Shown here one piece after another: positions 33,168 through 45,666 of a stretch of DNA of 64,000 nucleotides. The DNA comes from Marisa cornuarietis. Its lineage: Eukaryota > Mollusca > Gastropoda > Architaenioglossa > Ampullariidae. Position 1 is the first letter of the stretch. The number at the start of each line of letters is the position of its first letter. Below the pieces are notes generated by a model. It saw nothing but the letters and a program-made list of their open reading frames with translations, searched no databases and had not been told where the DNA came from. The stretch is taken from assembly GCA_004794655.1 (NCBI GenBank), contig SMMW01000557.1:1-64000 (forward strand). The letters run 5' to 3'. Made by a program: the position numbers and the translations under genes.

Positions 33168-34486
33168 AATAACTGTTCTCTTACATTTTTTCTATGACGT
33201 ATGACGAACAGTCATTCTGTCGTGTGTCTAGCAACGCCAATATATTTACTGTGGTGTCTAGTGCTTCAGAGAGATAACCAGCGTTGGTCCCATCACTGTC
33301 AGCGGAATTTCTCCTAATTTATGGCCTAAGAGTCCTTAGTCAGGTACGAGCTTCAGGTCCTTATAAATCCGAGCAGATGTTGCGGAATAGGGAGAGTAAG
33401 CACCCTCAAATACAACCGTTTTATCACAGCAACGGGACTCAGTCTTTCCTGCTTGATAAACATGGATGCCATAAAGGCACATTGTTGAGATTATTATCAT
33501 TGTTGTATTCTAGCAACGCAACAAGCTAATCGTCATTGTGTAATTGGATTTGTTGACTATTATAATGACTATTTCTTCTTGCGTGTGTGTGTGTGTGTGT
33601 TGCACGTCCATAGACCACAAAAGGGACGCGTGAGGCTACATAACAGCTCTGCCAGTGTTGAAGCTGGCTGTAGGAGACAACAAACGAGAGCAAATGTCTT
33701 TGAGACGGCTGTATGCCTTGTCAAGATTTGGAGATTAGACATGTAAACAGTAAATATTGTGAAGCGATTTAGTAAAGTGAAAGTATAATTTGTTATGTAT
33801 GGAATAGCTGAGCACAGCCCACAGAGTTTGAAATGATCTACAAACTAAAATACAGGTTCAAACGTTTAAGCAAAAATGCACAAATTATTTAATAATCTAT
33901 AAATATAAATAAAGATTCTTGCTTTTACTTTCTGACTTTCTTTCTCTCTTTCCGTCTTCCGTCCAGCGTTTCTTCGTTATTTCCCTTCCTTCTTTCTTTA
34001 AATCAAAGAAGATATATCACTGAAAAGCTAGAGCGCCAAAATGTCGTTGGCCTGAACGCATATTATACATCCGAGAGTTGAGAGTTATGATTGAAAATAT
34101 CCTAACTGTCAAAGGCCTGGCTGTTCACTTAGCAGAGACAGCAAATACATCACTTGCGTTCAATCCATCAGCGGAACGGCTTTCTGTCACAGGGGCGGGG
34201 ACCTTTTTCTGACAAGCAAAGCAGAGAGAGAGAAAAAAGGGGGGGATGAGAAAGAGACGGGTGTGAGATAGAAAGGGATAAGAGAGATAGAGCAGGCTGT
34301 GAACCCTACTCAGTGCAACAAAATTTATGTTTTGACGCCAATCGTGGAGGGAGGGGAGACATTTTTGTTATGGCGAGGAGGGCGGGTGAACTGGCAACTC
34401 GGAAGAAGAGAGAGGTGGGTTTTAAAAGTTATAATATGTGTGTTTCCAAGAGGGAGATTGAGACAGAATCATTAGATTTAGACATG

Positions 34487-34760
34487 TTGAAATAATATAT
34501 TTAGACACGTGGAAATAATATATTTAGACACGTGGAAATAATATATTTAGACACGTGGAAATAATATATTTAGACATGTTGAAATAAGCGTTAGATTTAG
34601 ACAAGTTGATGTAAGCGTTAGACATGATGAAATAAACGTTAGATTTTGACCTGTTGAAATAAGCAGTAGACGACATAACGTTATATACTTATATTCAGAC
34701 GTGTTGAAATACGCGTTAGATATATATATATATATATGTACATGTTGAAATAAGCCCGTA
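34487..34760. repeat. 23-bp minisatellite decaying downstream
   Basis: Four close copies of GACACGTGGAAATAATATAT (23-bp period) occupy 34,487-34,580. They are followed by progressively diverged GACATGTTGAAATAAGCGTT-like units to about 34,760. Confidence 0.85.
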
Positions 34761-35081
34761 GAGACGTTAAGCTGTTCTCACAGGTACCTGGCTTTCTCAA
34801 AAGGACTCGCACTTCCCATCACAGACTGTATAACAGAGTGCAATAATAATAATAAAAATTGACAAATAAATACATATTTTAGCACTAAACCCATTTCCAC
34901 GATCCACAACTAACTTTCTATTACAAAACTGCACACGAAATGATTGCGAGATTAGTATCAATGTTGTTTTCCTTACCCACATAAAAAAACCAAAATCGAT
35001 GGAATGCAGCAGACATTTGTATTTAGTACTTAGACAAACTTAAGTCAATTTTTTATTTAGGACTGGAATAAGAGCTTGCAC

Positions 35082-35122
<41 letters not shown>

Positions 35123-36254
35123 CGTTGTCGCCCGTTATGTAGAAAATCCCGCAGGCCTGAAATTAACCAGAAAGCGAGTGTCCATGTGTGAAATTATTAC
35201 CGCTTCCTTGTCTGAGCCCTCCATGTCTCTGAGCTCATTTTCCTTTCCATATAGGTCGGTACTGGGTGTCTGTGCACTATTCCTTTGGGGTCCTGCAAAG
35301 CGTGACTAAAGTTTTTGGCAGGTGATTGTAGGGCGGCATCACAGAAGCCTGTCTGACGAAGAAACAGCAGACTCACCTGTCGCTCAATGGGCGGTCAGTA
35401 CAATTCACTAGGGATACCGAAGGCATAGAGGAACAAATGGCTCGATGCTTGTCTGTGAGTCAGAATGCAGCATGGTCTTCTTCTGTAGGAATTCTTCTCA
35501 AAGTCCTGGCAAAGTAACCTTTGGGAAATTTTCTTTCATGAGTTATCTGCATCTGCTAAAAGAGCTGTGTCGGAGAGAAGAACAGTGAATAGGTACGAGA
35601 AACACACTTGAAAAGGAAATAAGCAAAGAGTTGGGAGTAAAAGAAACACATCAAAAAATAATTTCTTGTACAGAAGCGGCAGACACTACAAAAACGTGTC
35701 AGGTAAGAAACATTTCCAAAAACCAATCAAAGGACGGGACGTTTTTGATATACCAGTGCTCTCAACTTTATCTAACTGTTACGCAGTGATGGATACTAAA
35801 AATAAGTTTATCAAAAAACCGCTGTGTTACAGAATGAATGAATTCAATGGTAGATTTTATGCTTCCATAGCTAGGCCTAATTTCTAAGGGAACATATGAG
35901 CCATTGCAGTAATGTATGAAACAGTGGACAAGACAAAGGGGAAATATTTCATTAAACCTCATCTCCCCCGACAATTTAAAAAAAACGTATGCTCTTAATA
36001 ATTATTTGCAGATGGTGTAAGGCTTACTAGTCACAGTTATCTGTGGTTATTGACTCTCCAACTTCATTAACATAGTTCGATTGAACTAAATCAATCCCAA
36101 TATTTACGAAATGGTGGAGTAAGTAATCAAAAGAGGGCAACTCTGATCAAACACTGGTGGGTATAATTACTTTGGTAGGCTTGTCGCGAGTTCATGAATA
36201 CGAGGTTACAGCCGCTATCTTCGGTTAGCCGATGTACCCGGGTAGAGTAACAGT

Positions 36255-36624
36255 CTGGGTAAACGTGCTTCTTGAACCTTTACACACCTTTGAATTCGTG
36301 AAGGCCAAGATTCGAGACAAGGAGGGAATACTCACCCCTCCCCTACCCCATCGTTCAGTAGCGTTGGGATTTTGCTGGGAGACAAGTCGGAGGACAGACA
36401 TACTCCTCCTGACTACAACATTCACAACGAATCAACCTTTGACTTGGTGCTGCGCCTTCGTGGTGGCATCGTTGAGGCTAGTCTTCGCACTCTGCCATCA
36501 AAGTATAACTGTGACAAGAAGATCTGCCGCAAGTCCCATGTCCATCTTAATCTTCGTGCCACTAATTGCCGCAGATGTAAATGTTTCCTTACCAGCAACT
36601 TCCGGCCCAAGAAGAAGATTAAGT
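36255..36624 (+). pseudogene. Processed pseudogene of ubiquitin-60S ribosomal protein L40
   Basis: An intronless copy of the ubiquitin-L40 fusion. Visible pieces are [11 protein letters not shown] (ubiquitin), then in another frame [19 protein letters not shown] (ubiquitin C-terminus) running directly into the L40 tail ([28 protein letters not shown]). There is at least one frameshift near 36,340-36,360. One L40 zinc-ligand cysteine is replaced (RKC to RKS), and the normal stop after RPKKKIK is lost, so the frame reads on to 36,674. The N-terminal ubiquitin residues and a poly(A) tail are not visible. A retrotransposed dead copy is the best reading. Confidence 0.85.
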
Positions 36625-36639
36625 ACTCACTAACCTGCT

Positions 36640-37385
36640 GTTATGGCTATGCTGTAATCATTTTGGATGATTAGAAAAGCATCTCGTCTCGGTGCAGACT
36701 TATTTCTGGATGTTGCAACTGTATGCAAAGTCAGCGGTCAGTTTGTTTCTGCGCACTGCGGTTTCACTTTTCAGTTACAGCCTGTACTACTCGCTGTTGG
36801 GGCTCTCATTGCTATCAAGTCAAACAACCAAGTATTATCACAAAAAACATATATATATATATATATGTATGCAGTTTCTTCCCGTCGAATACATTTCAAG
36901 ATTTAGTAAGATATGAAGAGTATCCTTGACTTGGTTGAGAATAACGTCTGTGCTCCAGATACCGTCATTATAGTATTATTGTATTATAGTATTACTGTAT
37001 TATTGTATTATAGTATTACTGTATCAAAGTATTATTGTATTATAGTATTCATGTCACTGGGATGAGGTTGGCGATGGCCATTTTTGAGAAACTCGCTTCA
37101 GATATGTTTCAAGTGTTGAGTTGGTCTCGGAGGGGAAAAAGTGTACGTTAGAGTATAATCATCATGGATTCGCAATAAAAATGGAATTTTCTCAAAGTGC
37201 AAGCATGTGGGTTGCAGATAAAGTAAATGTGTGCGTTGATGTTAGGACGTGTCAGAGGAATTCCCGAACTTCCCAGTCAACCACTACGTGGGAACATGAA
37301 TAATGAACGATGCACTGCTGACTTTAGCCTTTGGTAAATAAAATCTCTCAACACGCGCTACATCTCTCTCTCTCTCCACATTCGC
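36640..37385. repeat. Non-coding region with TATTA-type minisatellite
   Basis: 36,968-37,050 has about eight imperfect units of TATAGTATTA/TGTATTA. A (TA)n run lies at 36,850-36,866. No gene is seen. Confidence 0.65.
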
Positions 37386-37390
37386 ATATG

Positions 37391-37453
37391 CGCACGCACG
37401 CACACACGCACGCGCACGCACACACACACACACGCACACACACACACACACAC
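37391..37453. repeat. (CA)n/(CACG)n microsatellite
   Basis: Compound CACACG/CACGCA then (CA)n repeats. Confidence 0.85.
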
Positions 37454-37454
37454 A

Positions 37455-39535
37455 ATTTGCTCGCTTTTTGTCAGACAGGAAGAAAGGTGAAAGCCCACAG
37501 CTGGGATTTGATGGAAACGTCGGCTACTGTTTTGTTGACGTTGTCGGGTTTTGTCTTCACGTGAGCGACGTAGTGCACTAGGAGTGTTTGTGGCACGTTT
37601 CCTGGCTTTGCATGTGTGTTGCATCTACACACACACTTACATGTGTGTTGCATTTACTGCCGCGCGTTCAGGACACGCTGTATAACATTTGCTTTCTCGT
37701 CGGCGCGGTGTTTACACGATGAACCCAGATGCTCGTAGCCGACTTATCCAGGGGCAGATCTTGTCAGGGCAGAGAGGAAACACAGATGTTCTTCGTCACA
37801 AACTTCTTCATCGCATTCTCCATCGTTGTCGACCCTGTTTGTCCATCTCATTTTCTTTCTTTCTCTCTCTCCCCCTCGTTTTTGAAGTAAAGTGATTGAC
37901 ATGGCAAAGCGCTTCCGCGTCACCACTATACACTTACACGGAGGTTGAGAAGTCGTGTTCGTTAGTGGTGTACTTAAAACTTGCGGAGAACGGTGCCAGT
38001 TCACAAGTACTAGCAGTCAATTATCCAGTACATTGTCTAACTAGTGCTTACAGTGCCTTGGTCTCTACAATCAGAAACCTTGGAAAAACTATGGTATAGA
38101 TTTCAAAAGCGTTGATGATCTTCTGTCAGGCTTTATTTTTTCTTCTTTTATCCTTTCACACTGTATGATTATGTTTAGAGAGCTTGGGAAGGCCAGACAT
38201 GACAACGTGCGTCCCAAAATAAACTATAAATATAGCTCTGGTTTGAACTGTCACGGCCGCAATAACTATACAAATTTCAAGCTGCTATTTTTTTCTGCCA
38301 CAGAGATCGCATCTAGGACAAACGTCCCTTGAAATAAGATGGAAGCCGTTAACACTTTCTTTTGTTTTCGCCCGTCCTCCATCACTGAGAACTCATCATC
38401 ATCAAACGTGTGATATCATCTCTGATCAATACTGTTGAAGTTCGTGCACTATTCAACAGAAAACCATTTGCTATGTTTCTGCCTCCAACTATTCTGTCCC
38501 ACGCGCAGGAAAACAAAGGAAGGTGGGATGGGGGTTAGGGACGTTGTACACGAAGAATGGAGCATGCAGGCTTCTCGTGAAACTATTTACCAGTTCTGTA
38601 TTGTGATTTCTACTTCCGTACCCTTACGCTACTGCCCTTTTACCTAACCCCCTCTCTTTCTCGTAGTTTCCTGCTCCTTGGCGTGTTGCCCCCATTGCAC
38701 TGGGAAAAAAGAGTTTGGCGATGGTCTAACTCCCCAGCTTTGCTTACGCGGCGTCTTCTCGCCCCTCGGTGATGGTTCACGTACACAGAGCCTAGGTACA
38801 GCTCATTGTTTTCCCCCTCCCCCGTCGGCGGATGCAAGTCACGTCATGTGACCAGGTCGGAAAGCGGGAGGTAGTTGGGGGAAGCGATATGTCTGTGGAG
38901 CGCGAAGCTCGCAGATGCTGGCGACCTCTTTCGTCTGGGTCGCGAGTCTGCGTACAAATCACTGCAGACGGTGTGAGAGGGTGAATTGAGTCCGCGTGCT
39001 GCTTCTTGTGGCAATCGCTGGAGTCGGTGTTGTTGTCGTGGTGGCGGTGAGGATTGGCTTGTGGAGAGTTTGTGAGGTGGGAGGGGAGGACGTGGTGACC
39101 GCCACTCCTGTGGAAAAGGTGAGCGTGAAGCAACAGTTGTTACCGCCAGACAGGTGCCTGGGTAAGGAGAGAGAGAACCAACAAGCCAAAGGGTGTAGGT
39201 CCACCTCAGCTCCCATTACTGACCCTTGACGTTTCTTTAATGAACAAGCAGCAAAGAGGAGTAAAGCGAAAGAGAGAAAGAGCAAAGATGATTACATCAT
39301 TCAGCTGACTTGTTGCCTTTTACAGCGGTGAAGGGCCCTGTGTGTCTGAACATTTACCATGTTTTCACTTTTAGTAGGTTTTGAATTTCTTTCTCTGTCT
39401 CTCCGGCCGTCCTAAGTTTTTTCCTATTTACATCTAAAGATCTAAAGACAGAATCTATTATTTTGAATAGTGGCTGGTAGTGTAGGACTGCAAGAATGGA
39501 TGGCTATTTATATTATTTTATATTTATCTGGGAAT
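37455..39535. other. Non-coding region, partly GC-rich
   Basis: 37,610-37,655 carries two near-copies of TGCATGTGTGTTGCATYTAC. 38,640-39,230 is GC-richer with overlapping open frames on both strands but no recognisable domain. No gene is called. Confidence 0.45.
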
Positions 39536-39539
39536 CCCG

Positions 39540-40950
39540 TATGCTGCTTCACCGGGTTTTGCCCTTTCCCACGCTAGACCCCGCCGGACATCGTGGCGGG
39601 TCGCATGGCGGACAATTGCCCTTTTCGCTTGAGTATTTTCTTGCGCTTCAACCTAGTGTCTGCACCCTGCCACCTGACTTACCAGGCCCTGACTGGCACC
39701 TGACAGTTGACAAACCAGAGACTACATGGGAAGGAAGAGAACAAAGAAGAAGCGAGGCTCTAAAGGAGGGGAATGAACAGGGTGCGACAGAGAGGTTGTC
39801 GACTCCCACTGCCGCTGGTTACGTTGACCAACACTCGGTCCATTGATAACAAAATGACAGAACTCGCCGCACTGTTGAAATACGACCGCGACTATCGCTG
39901 TAGCAGTCTACTTTGTAGAACAGAAACTTGGCTGAGTAGCAACAAAAGAGACATCCACCTCGAGGGTTTCACGACAATTAGACATGATAGGGATGGCTAG
40001 AAAGACAGAAAAGAATTTATGGCGGAAGGCTTTGTTTATTCGTTAACAACAGCTAGGCCAAGGAGTTTACCTTACGTGACACAGTTAGCACTACGTCATA
40101 TGAAATATTGACTGTCTCGTGTCGGCTGTTGTATTTGCCACGTGAATTTGGACAAGTGACAGTCATTTTGGTGAATGTTCCCGGACCTGACAACGAGGAA
40201 CAATGACCCTGCATTAATCCAGCGTGATATGGGAAAGTGTTTGATCTGAACAAAGAATTTCAACAGAAAATCAGGCTGGTGAAAACTGAATATAAAAATA
40301 AGGTGGAGATGAAACTGAAGAGAGAGAGAGAGAGAGGGAATGCACGGGAGACATGGCTGGGACTGAACAAAATGATGGGTCGCGTGACAAAAAGACAGGA
40401 GGTAGGATGTGGTGCTGTGGGCTTTAAACAAGTTTTATGCCAGGTTTGACGTACATGACTTTTCTTGTGAATATGAAGTGCTTTGTTCTACCCTGTGACC
40501 ATGTAATATTTCAGTGGACGAGAATGTGGTAACATCTTGTCTCTCCAGGACTGTTCCTTCAAAGCTTCCGGACAGGAAGGTCTGAGCAGACGGGTGCTCA
40601 GGTCCTGCGCCCAGCAGCTGAATGACCAGACCAGTGGCCTTGACCCCTATTCTTCCTAAGTGCATAGAGAAGGCTGTGTGCAACCAATTAGTAAATGCAA
40701 TTACTGATCATCAGCTAGATCCTTACCGATTTGCATACTTTAAAAATAGTTGATGATGCCTGCTTGACTCTCTACAGCATAGAAGCCAGTCATCTAGAGT
40801 TCTAGACAGCACTGGCATATACGCACGCATCCTGTTCATGGATTTTTCATCAACATTCAATACCATTCAACCACACTTGCAATACCACGTCTCCTAGCAC
40901 TAAACGTCAACACATCACTAGTGCTCTGGAGCCAGTTGCACAACATGTTT
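39540..40950 (+). mobile_element. Decayed LINE (endonuclease and RT remnants)
   Basis: Plus-strand translated fragments in changing frames follow LINE order. They are a basic leader with GRKRTKKKRGSKG, then LPLPLVTLTNTRSIDNKM and TETWLSSN with LEGFTTIRHDRDG (start of the APE endonuclease), then NKEFQQKIRL, KTEYKNKVEMKLK and NKMMGRVTK (linker before RT), and finally RT pieces LDPYRFAY and LFMDFSSTFNTIQPH. Most of the endonuclease and all of RT after this block are missing, with many stops and frameshifts. The style is Rex1/CR1-like. It is inactive. Confidence 0.75.
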
Positions 40951-41460
40951 CTCTTCTTTGCCATTTAGATGCAGACTTAAACAACTTTATCTTACTTATG
41001 TAGAGGGTCGGTCGGCCACCGCTTGTTGTTAGATTTCTATCATAGGAGTGACCAATCGTAACAAACCCTATAAACGAAGGGCTTTCGCTTCCGTTTTCTG
41101 TCAAAATGGGGGATCTTCCTAACAAAAAAGAAATTTTAGAAGTGACTAATTAAGCTTTTCTTTAATCAGAGCCTTGTTAAAGAAGATTGATTGCAAAATA
41201 AACAGTATTTTTTGTAAAATGTATTCTGTTTGTTTATAGAAAACTCATTTAGATTTTTCGACAATTTTATAAAATAAAAACATTGTCACAACAGATGCTA
41301 TTGACTAGTTTTACCACTAACAATTAAAAAACATTGTTTTTTATTTTTTGGAAACAATTGTATAGATTGTTCTGTTACGAAAACAAAACATCTACTTTAA
41401 GAATTTATGCAAACAGAAAACCGGAAATACGATGCCTGTCTAAAGGAAAGCCGAGACTTA
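40951..41460. other. Non-coding region
   Basis: AT-rich DNA with no recognisable gene or element. Confidence 0.5.
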
Positions 41461-41465
41461 CACCG

Positions 41466-41535
41466 GACATGAATTTGAGTCTCTTATCCAGTAATGAAGG
41501 TCCGTGGTTTTAACCACTACACTACTAGGGCCCCT
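41466..41535 (-). mobile_element. tRNA-like SINE head, family B, minus orientation
   Basis: On the minus strand, GGGCCCTAGTAGTGTAGTGG then TTAAAACCACGGACC resembles a tRNA 5' half with box A (AGTGTAGTGGTTA). A related head is at 50,665-50,740 (AGTGTAGTAGTTAAAACC). Here it lies back to back with a family A core that starts at 41,536. Confidence 0.5.
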
Positions 41536-41640
41536 TCTATAGATGTGGCATCTGTTTACAAGGCTGGCTGCTTTGCCGTGACATAACCTTAACTGCTGCC
41601 GGCGTAAAACACCAGTGCCCTCCCCTCGCGCTCTCTCTCT
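41536..41640 (+). mobile_element. SINE family A core and tail
   Basis: GGCATCTGTTTACAAGGCTG, GCTTTGCCGTGACATAACC and GGCGTAAAACACCAGTGCCC are in the family order. The usual tRNA-like head is replaced by an inverted family B head. Confidence 0.65.
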
Positions 41641-42475
41641 CGCGTCTCGAAAGCACGCATGCACGAATCACCCACATTCGCAACGCACAATTCTTTCAAA
41701 ACGGATTCATGTGGACAACTGCTTGAACACGATGCAGTCTCGCTTGAAGTTTTTACGGACTCCACTAAAATGATGTCAGTGCATGTCCTTCGAGTGCAGG
41801 CTGCCGGGAGTTACTAGTTTTTCTTACCCCCAGGCACCACCCTAAGCCCACACCTCCCCACCCTGCAAGTCCCGTGGTAACTAGCTTTGACTTGAATGCA
41901 TTCAAGATTTTCCTGACTGCTGTAGCTTGACAGTAGTGTCAGCAGTTGGGCGGTCATTTCACGTGTAGTCGCTGAGTTCTACAAAAATTCACACAACACA
42001 TACTCAGTATTGTCTTACTCGATAAAATGTTTCATTGTTAAATATCCCGCCAAATACCATCTAAAAAGATATCAGATAGTTCTCATGTAATGAGATCGAC
42101 CAAAGTGATTTATTATGGAAACCGTACTTTGAACAGCTGGTGCCGTCAAAGATGGGAATTCCCGTCTTTCTCTCTAATAATATAAAGACAGCTGGTGCCT
42201 TTAACGATAGGAGCCGCTATTTTCACGTTTCTCGCATTTTCCAGGTATTCCCTTCATATTTCCTTTTATTTTCCTTGGGTTCAGAAGGAGTGTGTCAAGA
42301 GAGAAAGGCGTTAAACGGTATGAGTGACAAGGAAGTGCTTGCACAAAGGATTTATGGATTATCCCGAGCACAAGCTCTGAAAACAATTATTCAGAAATAC
42401 AGAAAACACTTACTATTCTCGTGAAGAAGTGTTATTCTTCATGATCATTTCCTTTTTGTTTTCTCTGGATATTTC
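41641..42475. other. Non-coding region
   Basis: No supported feature. Confidence 0.5.
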
Positions 42476-42476
42476 A

Positions 42477-42535
42477 CCGTGATACAGTCTTAGTTGCCTC
42501 TCGGCGTAAAACACCAAGTCCCCCCTCCTCTTGTT
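42477..42535 (+). mobile_element. SINE family A tail fragment
   Basis: GTGATACAGTCTTAGTTGCC and CGGCGTAAAACACCAAGTCC followed by a C-rich end. Only the 3' part is present. Confidence 0.6.
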
Positions 42536-42539
42536 TTGT

Positions 42540-45500
42540 CGTAATAATTTTTTAAAAGAGGTACAAATGAAGCACAAAGTGTGAAAATGCTTTTTTTAAT
42601 GACCCAAGCACTTAAAGAGAGGTAGAGATGGTCTGGGTTTTTTTTTTAAAGTGACGAATAATATTATGGAAGCGTATACTTTTGACCAGTCATATATATA
42701 TGTAGATATAGAAAATGTAAGCCATAATGACACATTTAAGGCGGAGAGCAGCACTTGTCGTTCGCCCGGGGAGCAACATAACCGAGCATCTGCTGTTTCG
42801 CCTCTACACCCAAATAATCTTACAAAACTTTCGCAAGCACTGACGGATTGAATGCATTGCCGGTAACTCCTCCAATAATTTCGCTAATTAACATCCACAG
42901 CCAAGATATCTACAATTAGAGGCCAACGGACAAAAGGCAAAAGTGTAATTTCCAAGGAAATGCTGGTCTGTGATAATTTCCTCTTGTTGATTTCTTTTAA
43001 CCTTTAGTTCTGCGTAATTACTCACCATCTCATAAACTCATCTCTTACAGCTGTTCTCCCATTAATGAGGGTGGACATATACTTAACAAATGAAAAACGA
43101 AAAGTAGGAAGCGGAGATCCATCGCTCATAAACGCCGATGTTGGCATGCTTACTTGATAAACAAGATAAAACGCAGCGCAAGACTTGAGGTCTAACGATA
43201 CAGACGAGAGAGTGACGTATATTATTTTGTGTGCATAGTTACCTGCCCACTCATGCAAGCACAGTTACATGCACACCCATACAAGTACACTTAGGACAAA
43301 CAAGCTCCACCTTTATTTTATTTTTTATTTTATTTTTTTTGAGTGCGCAGTCTCGTGCTTCTGCATTCTGTGAGATATGGCATCAGAGTATCAGCGGAGC
43401 AGACAAGAGTCATAGCAGGGGGTGCCGCGTGCTCGATCTGCGTGAGGCGTGTTCACCGTTCACGTCTCCTTCTTTACTCTTCTTCATCCGACGTGGCAGT
43501 CGCTAAGCACCTCGCAAAAGTAGTCAAGGAAAGAAAAAAGACAAGATTTATGCTGATGTTTTTCCCGCGTGGCGGCAATAGCACACAGAGTCCCTTGGGG
43601 GGGGGGAGGGTGCTCCTGGGTGTGTAGTCAGTCGTGGGCTGCACACCATCTGGAGAGGACTAGACAAAAACGTACTCATTCGGAATCAATGCGCTTATTA
43701 TAAATTAGACTTTAGCTTACTGCAGCAAAAATCGCTTCTGATAATATTGATAGGCAGATGGTGCGTAGGTTGACACGTATTTGAGATGATAGATTAATGA
43801 GGATAAAGTACAGAGGCAAGAAAACCACACCTGAAACGTCATACCTGAAAAAGTGTTTTGACTCATTTCTGTTACTCGTCTCTGTGGATTCAAGGACTTT
43901 TCTTTTAAGCAAATTCACGCTCAGCTGGTCTCTGTTTTCATTGATACGGTGACCTGAACAGGTAAGTATGAGCAGTTATTTATTTTCCTATGGAACCCTC
44001 GAGCCACACAACTGCTTAGTGTAGGGGATATATTGTTTATTTTGTTCACAGTCGCTGCCATATCGACGCACCCTCCACACAGGACCGTTAGTAGTTCCTG
44101 CTATCTGCTGAGTTGTTTTGACCATATTTGGTTGTCATCAAGATATTAGGACCGATTAGTCGGACAGTTTGATCTAGGGTTTCTTTCTTTGCTCGTTTAT
44201 TTATTCTTTCTTCCTTTCTTCTGTTTTCGTTCATTCATTTCTTTCATTTCTCTTTCTTGGAATTTCAGGTCTTCAATAAAGTCTGCTTGAATTGCTTTTG
44301 CTAAAGTTTCTCTTCGACTGAGGATGTAGTATAATAGAAACCAAGCTGCTTGTGAAATTACATAATAACGTTGTCAATGCTTTTTCTGCAGGATATAGAA
44401 TAATCATCCACCATCGCGGTTCTCTGCTTTGATGGCGTGTAGATTTGACATGTGTTTTTATCGTTTGCTGAGTGTGGTATTCTTCCCTTTCCTTCCTCTT
44501 GGTTGACGTCATCCTAATTTTGATATTTTAAGTATTTCTTCCTAGTAAACTTAAACTGGAAAAGCGTGATTTTCAACTACTGCCTGATTACGAATTTCAA
44601 CATCGAGCGAAGGAGCAGCTTGCAATAGGCAGACAACGTTTAACGATGATGTATCAAAAGAATGTTTTAATCACAAGTGGAAAGTAAAGGATCGCCTTTG
44701 TTTCGAACTGCAGCGAGAAAGCCCCTTCAAACGGGTCTTCGTCTACGCTTCGAAATCTCGTGAGTTAGTCACTGGTGTAGATGTTTCATTTCCCCCTACA
44801 CTGGCCTACAGCATGCAAGTGAATCCGCAAAGTGAGAGGCACCAAAACCTACTGTTCTTCTACAACCGATCTCCTACAGGGATTCGTGCAGATCTTTGCT
44901 CATTCATTATATATTGCCCAAGAAAAGCTCTCCAACAAACTTTCACTTATTTATCTTTAAGCATGTTCATGAAAAACACAGTTCTGCAGGTTATTGGTTG
45001 CATAGAGTCAAGGTTCTGCTGCAACAATATAAAATACTTTTATCACGTTTCAAAAGACTGCATTGAGCATCATGAAAATGATGATTAAAAATGTAAGAGT
45101 TCCATGTTTTCAAAGTGAACAGCTCAAAACAGAAATCTTTCAGGATGATCATTTATTTAAAACATGCCTGTTTAATACATCTCAGTGTTTAACCGCAAGA
45201 CAAAAGTGAAAAAATAACGAACGAAAAACGAAGGAAAACGCAAGAAGACAAAGCATCAGCATCAGAGTTTAGGGGTTGGAGTAGTTGGGATATTACTTTA
45301 TCAGTCTGTGAGAGAGGCATAGTCACCTGTTTCTTCCCTATTTTTAAATTACTACATATTGTATTTGATCTCTAATGAGTGGTTGTGTGACAGGTTGACA
45401 TTACCACTGTTCATCTGATGAGCGAGGGATTTACTAGTTTATTTACCGTATGAGTAATTGATATTTATGTGGCTTTTTACAAATGAGTTCTGATGGCGTC

Positions 45501-45645
45501 CAATTTCCGCAAGAATCAATAAAGTGTTGTCGTTGTCATGTTCGGATGTTGTGGTGGTGCGACATAAGGCGCTTGTGCCGCATCTTCTTAGCTGGTAACA
45601 TCAGAACTGTTTGTGTGGCGCGACATATGTCCCCATGTGACGTCA
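42540..45645. other. Non-coding region upstream of the sulfotransferase
   Basis: No gene is recognised. A pyrimidine-rich stretch occurs at about 44,180-44,270. Any 5' untranslated exon or promoter of the sulfotransferase is probably in or beyond this stretch but could not be placed. A possible acceptor (TGTTGTCGCAG) ends at 45,662, just before the start codon. Confidence 0.45.
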
Positions 45646-45666
45646 GATGTTTGTTGTCGCAGGAGG

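Larger units (their letters stand above)
30430..36250. other. Non-coding region with minisatellites
   Basis: No host gene is recognised. Tandem arrays are listed separately at 33,102 and 34,487. (GT)n lies at 33,583-33,601 and 35,086-35,120, and a purine tract at about 34,222-34,300. Confidence 0.5.
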
